A model generated the notes under the pieces. It was given only the letters and a program-made list of their open reading frames with translations. It searched no databases and had not been told where the DNA came from. This document shows positions 41,821 through 51,611 of a stretch of DNA of 64,000 nt, one piece after another (position 1 is the first letter of the stretch; every line of letters begins with the position of its first letter). The stretch comes from Chloroflexota bacterium (GTDB lineage Bacteria > Chloroflexota > Dehalococcoidia > JACPQD01). The position numbers and the translations under genes are program-made. The stretch lies in NCBI GenBank assembly GCA_016190665.1, contig JACPQD010000051.1:62001-126000 (forward strand), read 5' to 3'.

Positions 41821-42909
41821 GTGGACTGCGAAACAAAGTCCGGAGGACACGTTTTCCTGATGAGCGCCAGCAAGCTAGCTTCGTCACGAGCCAAGGTTGT
41901 AGACTCCGTCGAGGCGGTATACGAGCTGGTCTGCGAGGCGGGCTGGGGAGATGGCCTGCCCGTAGTTCCCCCTACAGAAGATAGAGTCCGGGAGATGCTC
42001 GCCAGCACGACCAGGGACCAAGCCGAGATTGTTGCTGAGGTGGAACCAGGCCTTGGGAAGGCTACCGTGGAGAAGATTGCCATTAACGCCGTTATGGCGG
42101 GCTGTTTACCCGCCTATCTTCCCGTGGTAATTGCGGCCGTGGAGGCAATAACGGAGCCTCAGTTCAACCTCAACGGAGTTCAATGCACCACCAACCCGGT
42201 GGCTCCCCTGGCCATAATCAATGGTCCGGTAGTGAAGAAGCTGGATGTCAACTACGACTATAATTGCCTGGGGCAGGGTCGACGCAGTAACGCCACCATT
42301 GGGCGAGCCATCAGGTTCGTTCTCTTGAACATCGGAGGGGGTATTCCTGGAACCGTTGACAAGGCGACTGTGGGACAGCCTGCCAAGTATTCGTTCTGTC
42401 TGGCTGAGAACGAGGACCGGAACCCCTGGCAGCCTCTCCACGTAGAGAGGGGATTCGCCAGGGATGACAGCACTGTAACGGTGGTAGCCGCTACGGCTAC
42501 CATAAACGTATTAACGGCGCCCATGAGGCTGACGGGACCGGAGCTATTGACCCTGGTGGCCCGCACGATGAATGGGCTGGGAAGCAACAACTTCATCAAT
42601 GGCGGGGGTGGTGAGGTTCTGGTCATCTTGCCTCCAAGAGCCGCGGGAATCGTGGATCGGGATGGCTTCTCGAAGGACGACGTGAAGCGGTTTCTTTTTG
42701 AAGAGTCCAAGGTATCTCTTTCTTATTTTCCTGAGCCCATGGCAGACTGGATCAGTGAGGATGGCCGGGTAATCGACGGCATGGTTCCTCTGGTGCCGAC
42801 GGCTGATGACATCATGATAGTGGTCGCGGGTGGGGTAGGTGGTGGCCACGCCATGTTTCTGCCAACCTTCGGGGAGACGCGGGCGGTAACGAAGCTGGTA
42901 AGGGAATAG
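41821..42909 (+). CDS. Stand-alone DGLP-PPT domain protein (partner of the UGSC protein)
   Basis: 362 aa from GTG 41821 (ATG 41860 is possible). It matches the C-terminal half of both UGSC fusions: AGWGDGLPVVPPTEDRV, INAVMAGCLPAYLPVVIAAVEAI, LAIINGPVVKKL, IGRAIRFVLLNIGG and LHVERGFARDDSTVTVVA, ending DDIMIVVAGGVGGGHAMFLPTFG. The Cys of MAGC is kept here and in fusion 1. Because the two domains are fused twice and adjacent once, they very likely act together, possibly with the selenol passing electrons to or from this domain. The reaction is unknown. Confidence 0.75.
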   Translation: MDCETKSGGHVFLMSASKLASSRAKVVDSVEAVYELVCEAGWGDGLPVVPPTEDRVREMLASTTRDQAEIVAEVEPGLGKATVEKIAINAVMAGCLPAYLPVVIAAVEAITEPQFNLNGVQCTTNPVAPLAIINGPVVKKLDVNYDYNCLGQGRRSNATIGRAIRFVLLNIGGGIPGTVDKATVGQPAKYSFCLAENEDRNPWQPLHVERGFARDDSTVTVVAATATINVLTAPMRLTGPELLTLVARTMNGLGSNNFINGGGGEVLVILPPRAAGIVDRDGFSKDDVKRFLFEESKVSLSYFPEPMADWISEDGRVIDGMVPLVPTADDIMIVVAGGVGGGHAMFLPTFGETRAVTKLVRE

Positions 42910-42973
42910 GAAGATCTGTATAAGGCACTGCGGCGCCTTTGAACGTTGCATTGGGACCAAAGGGGGAAACAGC

Positions 42974-44698
42974 ATGGAGGAAGCCGATGAGCTGAAGCTC
43001 ATGGACACACGAAGGGCTGAATGGGAAGGCCAATGTCTACGCAGTTCCTTAGAGAAATGCGGCCTCGATGAGAGCCCTTTCAGGATGTACACTCCCCTCG
43101 ACCGGAGCGAGGGCTGGACTTTCTTAGGCAGGGTGGGATGGCCAGGGGAGTATCCTTTTACCGCGGGGACCTTCGCAACAACGACGCTGGAGGCTGACAA
43201 AACCAGAAGACGCGGCAGCGCCTACGCTGGATATGGCACCGCCGAAGACACCAACCGGTATGTACGATCCCTCGCAAACCACGGCTTCGGAGTGAGAAAG
43301 AAGCCAACTTTCGCCTTCAGTCTTCCGACGCAGTGCGGATATGCTTCCGACGATCCCCTGGCTCGGGGGGAGGTCGGGAAAGTGGGGGTTTCGATAGATA
43401 CCCTCAGGGACATGGAGGTCCTGTTCGAAGATTACACGGGTGACGATGATCTGGACAGAATCCAGCCTACCTTCATAATCAATTCGATAGCTGATATCCT
43501 GCTGGCGATGTATGTCGCCTTAGGTGAGAAAAGGGGAATTCCCCCAACCAGGCTGACCCTTCACCTGCAGAACGACATGCTGAAGGAATTCGTAGCGAGA
43601 GGGACCCAGATTTTTCCGGTGAGGCCATCGATGAGGCTGGTGAGGGACAGCGTGGTCTACTGCACTAAGAATATGCCTCTTTCGCGCCCCATTACTTTCT
43701 GTGGCGATCATATGAGAGAAGCAGGAGCTACCGCGGAACAGACCCTCGGCTTCGCTTTCGCCAACGCCATCGCCTATGTCCAGACCTTCATCGACGCCGG
43801 ACTCGACGTCGACGACTTCGGTCCCCGCCTGGCCTTCTTGTACTTCAAGGGCAGCATAGACGTTTACAAGGAGATCGCCCTCCAGAGAGCCGCGCGCAGG
43901 ATGTGGGCAAAGATCATGAGGGACAGGTTCAAGGCGAAGAACGTGGACAGTTGGCGGCTGAGGACCGACTGGGGGATCACTATGAAGTACTCCGACACCA
44001 CGAAGCAGCGGCCTCTGAACAATTTGACGAGAGCGGTAGTCTGCGGCGTCGCCAGTTTGATGGCGGGCCATGATTGTGACGTCAGACCTCCCTTCGATGA
44101 GCCTCTCGGGCTGGGACATAGCCTGGAGGCGCTTCAATTGAAGAGGGATGCGGAGAGAATCCTGAAATATGAAGCCAAACTGGGCGATGTGATCGATCCC
44201 TTTGCGGGCTCCTATTTCATGGAGAATCTTACCGACGAAGTGGAAGCTGAAGCCTGGCGCATCATCGAAAAGGTCGAGGCTATGGGCGGCGCAGTGGTTG
44301 CCGTGGAGAACGGATATATGCAGCAAGAGATTACCAGGAGCGCATACGAGGAGCAGAAAGCTCTGGGGACCGGAGAGCGGGTTCTGGTCGGCGTGAACAA
44401 GTTCCTGGGGGAAGAAGAGCTGGATGTCACTATCGCCAGAACACTGGGGCACCCCTACAACCCTCGGACAAGGGCGGCCGCTGAGAACAGGCAGCTCGCT
44501 AATCTGAGGAGGATCAAGAGGGAGCGCAATGATGCCAGATTGCGGCGGTCGCTGAGCGACTTGAAGGATGCGGCGCAAGATGAGAGAACTAACCTCATTC
44601 CGCCACTTATCGAAACCGTCAAGGCCTACGCGACCGTTGGTGAGATTTGCGCGTCTTTGAAGGAAGTCTTCGGCGAATATAGACCAGCGACGATATGA
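42974..44698 (+). CDS. Methylmalonyl-CoA mutase-like large subunit 1
   Basis: 574 aa, a TIM-barrel acyl-CoA mutase domain without the B12-binding C-terminal domain. Shared landmarks: GEYPFTAGTF, YAGYGTAEDTNR, LPTQCGYASDDPLARGEVGKVGVSIDTLRDMEVLF, QNDMLKEFVARG, PSMRLVRD, GLDVDDFGPRLAF and DPFAGSYFMENLTDEVEAEAW. The Gln of QND, the Arg of PSMRL and the catalytic His (GDHMREAG, His246) are kept, but the neighbouring Tyr is Asp and the YPTMY substrate loop is changed. The substrate is therefore probably not methylmalonyl-CoA. No B12-binding small subunit is in the window. Confidence 0.87.
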   Translation: MEEADELKLMDTRRAEWEGQCLRSSLEKCGLDESPFRMYTPLDRSEGWTFLGRVGWPGEYPFTAGTFATTTLEADKTRRRGSAYAGYGTAEDTNRYVRSLANHGFGVRKKPTFAFSLPTQCGYASDDPLARGEVGKVGVSIDTLRDMEVLFEDYTGDDDLDRIQPTFIINSIADILLAMYVALGEKRGIPPTRLTLHLQNDMLKEFVARGTQIFPVRPSMRLVRDSVVYCTKNMPLSRPITFCGDHMREAGATAEQTLGFAFANAIAYVQTFIDAGLDVDDFGPRLAFLYFKGSIDVYKEIALQRAARRMWAKIMRDRFKAKNVDSWRLRTDWGITMKYSDTTKQRPLNNLTRAVVCGVASLMAGHDCDVRPPFDEPLGLGHSLEALQLKRDAERILKYEAKLGDVIDPFAGSYFMENLTDEVEAEAWRIIEKVEAMGGAVVAVENGYMQQEITRSAYEEQKALGTGERVLVGVNKFLGEEELDVTIARTLGHPYNPRTRAAAENRQLANLRRIKRERNDARLRRSLSDLKDAAQDERTNLIPPLIETVKAYATVGEICASLKEVFGEYRPATI

Positions 44699-44788
44699 CG
44701 GCCCGAGCAGATGGAAGACACAGTTTGACTTGTCGCCGAACTCGTCACCAAACAGAGCACGTGTGCTGGCAGACCAAGGAGGTGGAGA

Positions 44789-45820
44789 ATGGACAGGATC
44801 AGCCCGAGTGGCGTCCCCTCGATGTTCGCCAACGAAGTCATGCGCAAGATGATACAGCCCAGGCATGGAGAGCAGGTCCTGATTGTGGCTGACACGGAAT
44901 CGGAAGCGGATTGGGTTCACGCCATGGCCTCAGCAGCCAACGCCTACGGGGCGGAGCCCACAATTCTCATCATGCAGCCGACTTTTACGGAAGGTGAAGA
45001 CAAGCGTCTCAGCAAAGTGGCCCTGAAAGCGCTTGAGGCGGCTGATGTATATATCCCCATGGCCGCGACCACCTTCTGCACTATTCATGATCCCAAGGTT
45101 GCCGAGCTTCATCGTGGCAAGAAAATGCGCATGTTTCTGCCCGGCGGCAGGTATTGCGCTGGACTGCGTGGGGAAGCGCTGAAGTATACGCTAGAGGCGC
45201 TTGGCCATGATTACGATAAGGTTGCGGAGTGGGGGGATAAGTTCTGTAAGTACCTGGAGGGAGCCAGGGAAATTCGGATAGCCAGCAAAGCGGGCACCGA
45301 TGTCATCGCCTCGATAGAGGACATAAAGTTCCGAAATCTCCCTGGCCTTGCCCGTAAGCCAGGAGATGTTGGAGGGTTGCCCCATGGCGAGGTTGCGGGA
45401 GGGCCTCGGGAGGGGACAACGGAGGGGGTTATCGCCATAGACGGCCCGATAGCGTATGTGGCGGAGAAGCCGGCCTTATCCCAGCCTGTCCTGTTGATAG
45501 TGAAAAGAGGAAGGATAGTCGATATCAAAGGCGGAGAGGAAGCAGCAGCTCTGAAGCGGTTTGTCGAAGCCAATGAGAATGCCAACAACATTGCTGAGTT
45601 CTCCTTTGGCACCGATCCGTTTTTGCCTCATACAGGCAAGGTCAACATAACGGACAAAAGGATTCTAGGCACCATGCACACGGCGCTCGGCAGAAACATA
45701 AGTCAAATCAAACCCTTTGGAACTGTGGATAGCCCAGTACACGCTGATGCCGTCCTGCTGAAGCCCTCTTGCTGGGTTGACGGCAATCAACTGCTCGATG
45801 AAGGTGTCCCGGTGGTATAG
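44789..45820 (+). CDS. M29 aminopeptidase/NicX-fold metalloenzyme 2
   Basis: 343 aa, AAGGAGGTGGAGA before the ATG. Equivalent metal-site segments: GGPREGTTEGVIAIDG, NANNIAEFSFGTDP, GTMHTALGRN and HADAVLLKPSCWVDG. The N-terminal half (ANEVMRKMIQPRHGEQVLIVADTESEADWVHAMASAANAYGAEPTILIM) parallels copy 1 so closely that the two are in-island paralogues. Length equals copy 1 and is shorter than classic M29 peptidases. It lies between mutase subunit 1 and SBP 6. Confidence 0.82.
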   Translation: MDRISPSGVPSMFANEVMRKMIQPRHGEQVLIVADTESEADWVHAMASAANAYGAEPTILIMQPTFTEGEDKRLSKVALKALEAADVYIPMAATTFCTIHDPKVAELHRGKKMRMFLPGGRYCAGLRGEALKYTLEALGHDYDKVAEWGDKFCKYLEGAREIRIASKAGTDVIASIEDIKFRNLPGLARKPGDVGGLPHGEVAGGPREGTTEGVIAIDGPIAYVAEKPALSQPVLLIVKRGRIVDIKGGEEAAALKRFVEANENANNIAEFSFGTDPFLPHTGKVNITDKRILGTMHTALGRNISQIKPFGTVDSPVHADAVLLKPSCWVDGNQLLDEGVPVV

Positions 45821-45954
45821 GTTCTCCAGGAAAATCTTGACAGCATCACGGAATGAGTCTCGTTATGATCGCCTTCGCGGCCTGCACGGCGGACAAGGGC
45901 TGGAAGGCAAGGAAAGAAATCACCGAAATGACACAACGACACAAAGGAGGCATC

Positions 45955-47637
45955 ATGAATCGCTTTTTCCCGCTCTTTTTGGCCATCACTGTAGCCCTGG
46001 CTGCGTGCGCCGCTCCAGCCGCGGCGCCGCCAGCAGCTCCAAAGACCGAGGCTCCCGCCGCCAAGCCGCCGGGGCTAACTACACCGGCGGCCACCCCTAA
46101 GCCCAGCGCTCCCAAGTCAGGGGGTACTGTTACGGCGTCCATTTACGCCGAACCCACTCATCTTGACATCCATCAGGCATCCACATTCCGCGAGCTGGCC
46201 ATCGGGCAGCCCCTGTTCAACGGCCTGATGGACTACGACCCCATTGATCCGGGCTGGAAGATGCGGCCAAGCCTGGCCGAGAAGTGGGACGTGAGCCAGG
46301 ACGGGAAGGTGATCACTCTCCGCCTCCGCGAAGGCGTGAAGTGGGGTGACGGCAAGCCCTTCACGTCGGCGGACGCCAAGTGGAACCTTGATAGGATTTA
46401 TGACCCGCCAAAGGGAATCAACAGCGTCAGAAAGTCGCTGTTCGCGGCGATTGAGAAAGTTGAAGCGCCGGAAGCGCAGACTGTAGTCATAAGGCTGAAG
46501 TATCCCTTCTCGCCGTTGCTGGGTTTTCTGGCCTCAGGATTCCAACTGATGCTGCCTAAACACGTCGTTGAGGCGACGCCGGCGAACCGAAAGATCGGGC
46601 GCCTGGAAGAGGCGGTAGGGACGGGACCCTTCAAGCTGGCGAGCCTGAGATCCGGCGTCGGGTGGACCATGACGAAGAAGGCAGACTATTTCATGAAAGG
46701 ACTGCCTCGGCTTGATGGCATCAACTACTACGTGATACCGGACGGCGCGTCACGAATGGCAGCCCTGAGAACCAGGAGAACACTAATCCTGCAGAAGAGC
46801 CCAACGCTAACTCCATCCGAGGCGGAGCTGCTTCAGCGCAACCACGCAGAGGTGGTGCTCAGCACTGGAATGGGGAACAGTCTCTGGGGCGTCGGGCTGA
46901 ACATCAATAGCAAACCGCTAAACGACGTGCGTGTGCGCAAGGCCCTCCATCTGGCGATTGACCGTCAGAGAGTGCTGAAAGCTGTTTATCCCTTTGCCGG
47001 TGAAAATGAGATCGGCGGCATTATCAATCCCACGCACCCCTTTGCGCCGCGAACGGAGGAGCTGCTGAAGAGGCCTGGCTTCAGACAGCCCAAGGATGCC
47101 GACATTGCGGAGGCTAAGAAACTGCTGGCGGAGGCCGGCTATCCCAACGGATTCGAGCTCGAATTCGTGGTCAGACAGCGGTCCGGAGACCCGGACTACG
47201 CAGTGGTTGTTGCCGATGAGTTCGCGAAGCTCGGCATTAAGGGCAAGCTTCAAACCTTCGAGGCGACCGTCTGGTACGACAAGCTGGAGAGGCATGATTT
47301 CCAGGTATCCGTGGCCTCGTACAACCCCGGCCCAGTGGACCCGCACGTTACCTTCGGGGAGCGCTGGGTAACGGGAAGCGGCCGCAACTACGAAGGCGTT
47401 GCGGACCCACGAATAGATAGCCTGTTTGAGAAGCAGGCCCGTGCCTTGAATACCGAAGAGCGCAAACAGATAATTGCAGAAATGGAACGGATCGCGACGG
47501 ACGAGATAATTTCCGTGCTGCCGCTTCACTGGAAAAAGGTTACCATTGCTTATTGGAAAGAGGTGGAACGGTGGGGCGGATACGGAGTGGACGTCTACGA
47601 AGGGCACAGGATGGACGAGACCTGGCTGAACAAGTAG
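45955..47637 (+). CDS. SBP_bac_5 lipoprotein 6
   Basis: 560 aa from ATG 45955, chosen over the far-upstream open frame because AAAGGAGG sits 4 nt before it and a signal peptide (MNRFFPLFLAITVALAAC, Cys18) starts there. Then a Pro/Ala linker, GGTVTASIYAEPTHLDIHQAS, MRPSLAEKWDVSQDGKVITLRLREGVKWGDGKPFTSADAKWNLDRIY and GRNYEGVADPRIDSLFEKQARALN. It is more divergent than SBP 1-5. Mutase subunit 2 follows after 46 nt. Confidence 0.9.
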   Translation: MNRFFPLFLAITVALAACAAPAAAPPAAPKTEAPAAKPPGLTTPAATPKPSAPKSGGTVTASIYAEPTHLDIHQASTFRELAIGQPLFNGLMDYDPIDPGWKMRPSLAEKWDVSQDGKVITLRLREGVKWGDGKPFTSADAKWNLDRIYDPPKGINSVRKSLFAAIEKVEAPEAQTVVIRLKYPFSPLLGFLASGFQLMLPKHVVEATPANRKIGRLEEAVGTGPFKLASLRSGVGWTMTKKADYFMKGLPRLDGINYYVIPDGASRMAALRTRRTLILQKSPTLTPSEAELLQRNHAEVVLSTGMGNSLWGVGLNINSKPLNDVRVRKALHLAIDRQRVLKAVYPFAGENEIGGIINPTHPFAPRTEELLKRPGFRQPKDADIAEAKKLLAEAGYPNGFELEFVVRQRSGDPDYAVVVADEFAKLGIKGKLQTFEATVWYDKLERHDFQVSVASYNPGPVDPHVTFGERWVTGSGRNYEGVADPRIDSLFEKQARALNTEERKQIIAEMERIATDEIISVLPLHWKKVTIAYWKEVERWGGYGVDVYEGHRMDETWLNK

Positions 47638-47683
47638 ACCGTCCGGGCGATGCATCACCTTCAAGATTCGAAAAGGCGGGAGC

Positions 47684-49405
47684 ATGAGTGAGAAGAACGA
47701 TTTGGCGCGAATAGGCAAGAAAAGGGAGGAGTGGGAAAAGCAATGCCTGGCGGAATCGCTGCGGACAGTTGGCGTTGAGCGCAGCCCGTACAAGTTCTAC
47801 ACGCCTCTCGACCTCAGAGACTTCGATTTCCTGGAGAAAATCGGCTTCCCCGGGGACTTCCCCTTCACCGCCAACAGTTTTGCCCTCTCGCTGCAGGAAG
47901 CCAGAGCAACCAAGCTGGAGCGGACCCGGCTCTATTCCGGGTACGGGACGCCTGAGGACACAAGAGACTTCTACCGGCAGATGATGAAGAGGGGCCTCCA
48001 GGAGGGTGTGGAGGTGGCCTTCGACCTGCCAACCCAGTGCGGCTATGATTCCGATGACCCTCTGGTGCGGGGTGAAGTGGGCAAGGTCGGCGTAGCGGTG
48101 GATACCCTGCGCGACATGGAGGTGATGTTCGAGGCTTTTGAAGGCGATAACAGCATCGACAAAATCGTGTCGGAATTCATCATTAACGCCACCGCGCCCA
48201 TCATCCTCGCCATGTACGTCGCTCTGGCGGAAAGACACCATATTCCGCTGGCGCAGCTCAGGGTCGGTGTCCAGAACGATATTCTGAAGGAGTACGTGGC
48301 GCGCGGCACCTACATCTATCCGCCTAAGCCTTCCCTGCGCCTGACGAGGGATATCATCGCTTTTTGCGCCCAGCATCTGCCCCTGGCGCAGTCGATCCAT
48401 ATCCATGGCGGGCACATGCGCCGGGCAGGGCTCACCGATGAAGGCAAGGTGCTGGGATTCACCTTCGTCGATGCCATCGCCTACGTGCGGGCAGGTCTGG
48501 AGAGCGGGCTCGCCGTAGACGACTTCGCTCCCAGCTTCCTCTTCGGCCATTTCGGCGGAGGCGCCCACTTCTTCAGACAGGTCGCCCTGGAAAGGGCGGC
48601 CCGTCGCATGTGGGCGAAGATCATGAAGGAGCGGTTCGGGGCGAAGAAGCGCGAAAGCATGCAGTTCCGCAGCTACCTGGGAGCACAGACCGAATACTCC
48701 TATTTGACTACGAACCGCCCGCTCAACAATCTGGTGCGCGCCCTCGTCGGCGGCATGGCGTCCCTCATGTCCGGGGGCAACGGAGTAGTCAGACCCCCCT
48801 TCGATGAGGCGCTCGGCCTGGGACATAGCCTGGAAGCCCAGCAACTCAAACGGGATGCGGAGAGAATACTACGCCATGAGACCGGCCTGGACGAGGTGAT
48901 CGATCCGCTGGCCGGCTCCTATTATGTGGAGTTCCTGACCGACCAGATCGAAGAAGAGGCCTGGCGGGTGATGACCAAAGTCGAAGCTATGGGCGGCGCC
49001 GTGGCGGCCATCGAGTCGGGTTACATCGCGCAGGAGATCGCGAAGAGCGCCTACCAGTTCCAGAAAGAGGTGGAGGCGGGAGAGAGGGTCATCGTAGGAC
49101 TGAACAAGTTCACCGGAGAAAACGAGCTGGAGGTTACCGTCCACCGCTCGGTGCCTCATCCTTACGACCCGCAGAAGAGGGCCAGCGCCGAAGAGAGACA
49201 GATTGCCAACCTCGCCAAAGTGAAACGGGAGCGTGACAGCCAGCGGGTGGGAGCCGCCCTGAGGAAGGTCAGGGACGAAGCGCGGGACGAGAAAACGAAC
49301 CTGATGCCGCCAATCCTGGAAGCTGTCAAGGAATATGCTACCGTCGGCGAGATAAGTGGGGTCTTGAAGGAGGTGTTCGGCGAATATGAGGCGAGGTCGA
49401 GTTGA
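47684..49405 (+). CDS. Methylmalonyl-CoA mutase-like large subunit 2
   Basis: 573 aa. Landmarks: YTPLDLRDFDFLEKIGFPGDFPFTANSF, YSGYGTPEDTRDFY, FDLPTQCGYDSDDPLVRGEVGKVGVAVDTLRDMEVMFEAF, QNDILKEYVARGTYIYPPKPSLRL and IDPLAGSYYVEFLTDQIEEEAW. The catalytic His is present (IHIHGGHMRRAG, His244), but the preceding Tyr is Gly, and the YPTMY loop is replaced by SFALS. Closest in layout to subunit 1. The B12 domain is again absent, so it would need a separate cobalamin-binding subunit encoded elsewhere. Confidence 0.87.
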   Translation: MSEKNDLARIGKKREEWEKQCLAESLRTVGVERSPYKFYTPLDLRDFDFLEKIGFPGDFPFTANSFALSLQEARATKLERTRLYSGYGTPEDTRDFYRQMMKRGLQEGVEVAFDLPTQCGYDSDDPLVRGEVGKVGVAVDTLRDMEVMFEAFEGDNSIDKIVSEFIINATAPIILAMYVALAERHHIPLAQLRVGVQNDILKEYVARGTYIYPPKPSLRLTRDIIAFCAQHLPLAQSIHIHGGHMRRAGLTDEGKVLGFTFVDAIAYVRAGLESGLAVDDFAPSFLFGHFGGGAHFFRQVALERAARRMWAKIMKERFGAKKRESMQFRSYLGAQTEYSYLTTNRPLNNLVRALVGGMASLMSGGNGVVRPPFDEALGLGHSLEAQQLKRDAERILRHETGLDEVIDPLAGSYYVEFLTDQIEEEAWRVMTKVEAMGGAVAAIESGYIAQEIAKSAYQFQKEVEAGERVIVGLNKFTGENELEVTVHRSVPHPYDPQKRASAEERQIANLAKVKRERDSQRVGAALRKVRDEARDEKTNLMPPILEAVKEYATVGEISGVLKEVFGEYEARSS

Positions 49406-49515
49406 CCAAGAAGAAGCTTGGCCGCGCTGTGGCCGATCGCCGTTGGACGGCGTCTGACCAGTCGGGCAGGTCAGACTTTTGACGGTAGACCGAGAATTTC
49501 GAAGGAGGTTTTGTC

Positions 49516-50631
49516 GTGGCAAAAGGAAGTATCTCGCTGTGCGCGGTGGGCGACCTCTGCATAAAGAGAGATGACGCCGATTCCATCCTGGATATGGCCA
49601 GACCGACATTAAAAAAGGCCGATGTCCTATTCGGCCAGTTGGAGACCAACATCTCGGATCGGGGCGCTCCCCAGGTGCACGCGGGCAGCCCCATGAGGGC
49701 GGCAACGAAGTCAATCTCGGCCTACACTGGAGCCGGCTTCGACGTTCTCTCCTTTGCCAGCAACCATACACTGGACTGGGGCAATGAGGCTCTGGCGGAC
49801 ACGATTGAGATCACAAAGCGGAACGGCATTCAGACGATAGGCGTGGGCGAAAACCTGGCCGAAGCCCGCCGTCCGGCCATCGTCGAATGCGAGGGCGTCA
49901 AAGTCGGCTTCCTGGCGTACAGCTCCATTATCCCCGCCGGATACGCGGCCAGCTCCGAGAAGCCGGGGTGTGCCCCTATCAGAGTCTCCACCTTTTACGA
50001 GGCCATCGAGTTTCAGCCAGGCACGCCCTGTCGCATCATAACAATCCCGAATCGCCAGGACATGCAAGACCTCAAGGAGGATATCGAAGCCCTGCGGCCG
50101 AACGTGGATGTTCTCGTCGTCTCCATGCATTGGGGCGTGCATTTCGTGCCGGCGGTTGTGGCGACATACCAGGTCGATGTCGGCAGGGCTGCCCTTGATT
50201 GGGGAGCTGATATCATCCTCGGTCACCATGCTCATATCCTCAAGGGTATCGAAGTGTACAAGGGCAAGGTCATATTCTACAGCCTCGGCAACTTTGCCTT
50301 TGACCAACTCCTCGCCCGCCGCTTGAGCAGCGCGCGAGCCAGGGAGTCCCAAGAGCTTTACAAGTTCGAGCTAGATCCGGAGTACCCGACTTACGCTTTT
50401 CCCGCGGATTCCCGCAAGAGCATGATTGCGAAATGTGACATAGTCGACGGCAGGATCGACCGGGTCTGCTATCTTCCGGTGATGATGAACAAGAACGGTC
50501 AGCCCGAAGTGCTCCCTCCTGGCGACCCGAGGGCGCAGGAGGTCTTCGACTACGTCGCGTGGACTATCCAGGACCAAAAACTCAACGCCACGTTCCGCTA
50601 TGAGGGCGGAGAAGCAATCGTCCAAACCTAG
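49516..50631 (+). CDS. CapA/PgsA-family metallophosphatase-like protein without signal peptide
   Basis: 371 aa from GTG 49516 (AAGGAGG 7 nt before). The PGA_cap calcineurin-like pattern is complete: CAVGDLCIKRD, LFGQLETNISDRG, VLSFASNHTLDWGNEALADTIE, VSMHWGVHFVP, ADIILGHHAHILKGIEVYKGKVIFYSLGNFAFD. CapA/PgsA proteins support poly-gamma-glutamate export, but no pgsB/C genes are present and the N-terminus lacks a signal or membrane segment. A cytoplasmic hydrolase acting in the island's pathway is more likely here. dppB follows after 10 nt. Confidence 0.87.
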   Translation: MAKGSISLCAVGDLCIKRDDADSILDMARPTLKKADVLFGQLETNISDRGAPQVHAGSPMRAATKSISAYTGAGFDVLSFASNHTLDWGNEALADTIEITKRNGIQTIGVGENLAEARRPAIVECEGVKVGFLAYSSIIPAGYAASSEKPGCAPIRVSTFYEAIEFQPGTPCRIITIPNRQDMQDLKEDIEALRPNVDVLVVSMHWGVHFVPAVVATYQVDVGRAALDWGADIILGHHAHILKGIEVYKGKVIFYSLGNFAFDQLLARRLSSARARESQELYKFELDPEYPTYAFPADSRKSMIAKCDIVDGRIDRVCYLPVMMNKNGQPEVLPPGDPRAQEVFDYVAWTIQDQKLNATFRYEGGEAIVQT

Positions 50632-50641
50632 GTAGCAAGAT

Positions 50642-51598
50642 ATGTACGAATACATTGCCAGAAGGATACTTCTCCTGGCGCCGGTGGTCCTCGGCGCCGC
50701 AGTCCTCATCTTCTTCACGATGCATATCCTTCCCGGCGACGTTGCTCAGACCATTCTGTCCTCGGGAGGAGAAGGGTCTGTTGCTCCTGAGGCGCTGGCC
50801 AACCTCCGTGAGCAATTGGGACTTAACCGGCCGCTGCACGAGCAGCTTCTTTCCTGGATGTGGGGCGTGGTTCGCCTCGACCTGGGTGATTCCCTCTGGA
50901 CTGGCAAACCCATAGTCTCTGAACTTGCCTCGAGGATCCCCCTCAGTTTAGAACTGGTGATCTTCGGCGTGAGCCTGTCAGTCCTCCTGGGTGTGCCAGC
51001 AGGAGTATTCTCGGCAGTCCGTCGGGAGAGTGCGCTCGACTACGCGGTCCGCATCGCGGCCTACCTCGGCCAGGCCATGCCCGTCTTCTGGTTGGGAATC
51101 CTGGTCATCATCTTCTCGGTGAATATCCTCCAGTGGAATCCCCCCCTCGGGTACGTGGATTTCTTCGAGGACCCGGTTAAGAACGGCCTGATCATGGCTG
51201 CTCCGGTGGCTGTGCTCGGCTTCCGCCAGACTGCGGTCACCGCCAGAATGACCCGATCCTGTATCCTGGAGGTGATGCGAGAGGACTATATCCGGACCGC
51301 GCGAGCCAAGGGGCTGCGCGAAAGCATAGTGCTTTGGAGACATGCTCTCAGGAATGCTTTCCTGCCGGTCATCACCATCGTCTTCATGGAGTTTGCCTAC
51401 CTATTCGGTGCGCTCATCGTTCTGGAGAGCGTATTCACGCTCCCGGGGATGGGCCGGTTCCTCGTGGATGCAATCCACCACAGGGACATTCCGACAGTTC
51501 AGGCGATTATCTTGATACTTGCCTTCGTCGTCGCTTTCATGAATTTCGCTCAGGACCTGATCTATGGTTGGCTCGATCCGCGGATCAGGTACTCGTAA
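50642..51598 (+). CDS. ABC transporter permease, DppB/OppB type
   Basis: 318 aa with about six membrane helices. Opening RRILLLAPVVLGAAVLIFFTMHILPGD, coupling loop DYIRTARAKGLRESIVLWRHALRNAFLPVITI and the end ALIVLESVFTLPGMGRFLVDAIHHRDIPTVQAIILI are diagnostic of the N-subfamily permease. It pairs with the DppC-like gene 13 nt downstream. These two are the only importer membrane subunits in the window and may serve several of the nine binding proteins. No DppD/DppF ATPase genes follow; they must be elsewhere or shared. Confidence 0.94.
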   Translation: MYEYIARRILLLAPVVLGAAVLIFFTMHILPGDVAQTILSSGGEGSVAPEALANLREQLGLNRPLHEQLLSWMWGVVRLDLGDSLWTGKPIVSELASRIPLSLELVIFGVSLSVLLGVPAGVFSAVRRESALDYAVRIAAYLGQAMPVFWLGILVIIFSVNILQWNPPLGYVDFFEDPVKNGLIMAAPVAVLGFRQTAVTARMTRSCILEVMREDYIRTARAKGLRESIVLWRHALRNAFLPVITIVFMEFAYLFGALIVLESVFTLPGMGRFLVDAIHHRDIPTVQAIILILAFVVAFMNFAQDLIYGWLDPRIRYS

Positions 51599-51611
51599 GA
51601 GAAGGAAAGCG

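Noticed and set aside
43520-48844. Minus-strand open frames of 430-470 codons opposite the mutase genes
   Set aside because: Antisense shadows; Leu/His/Gly-rich text without recognisable domains.
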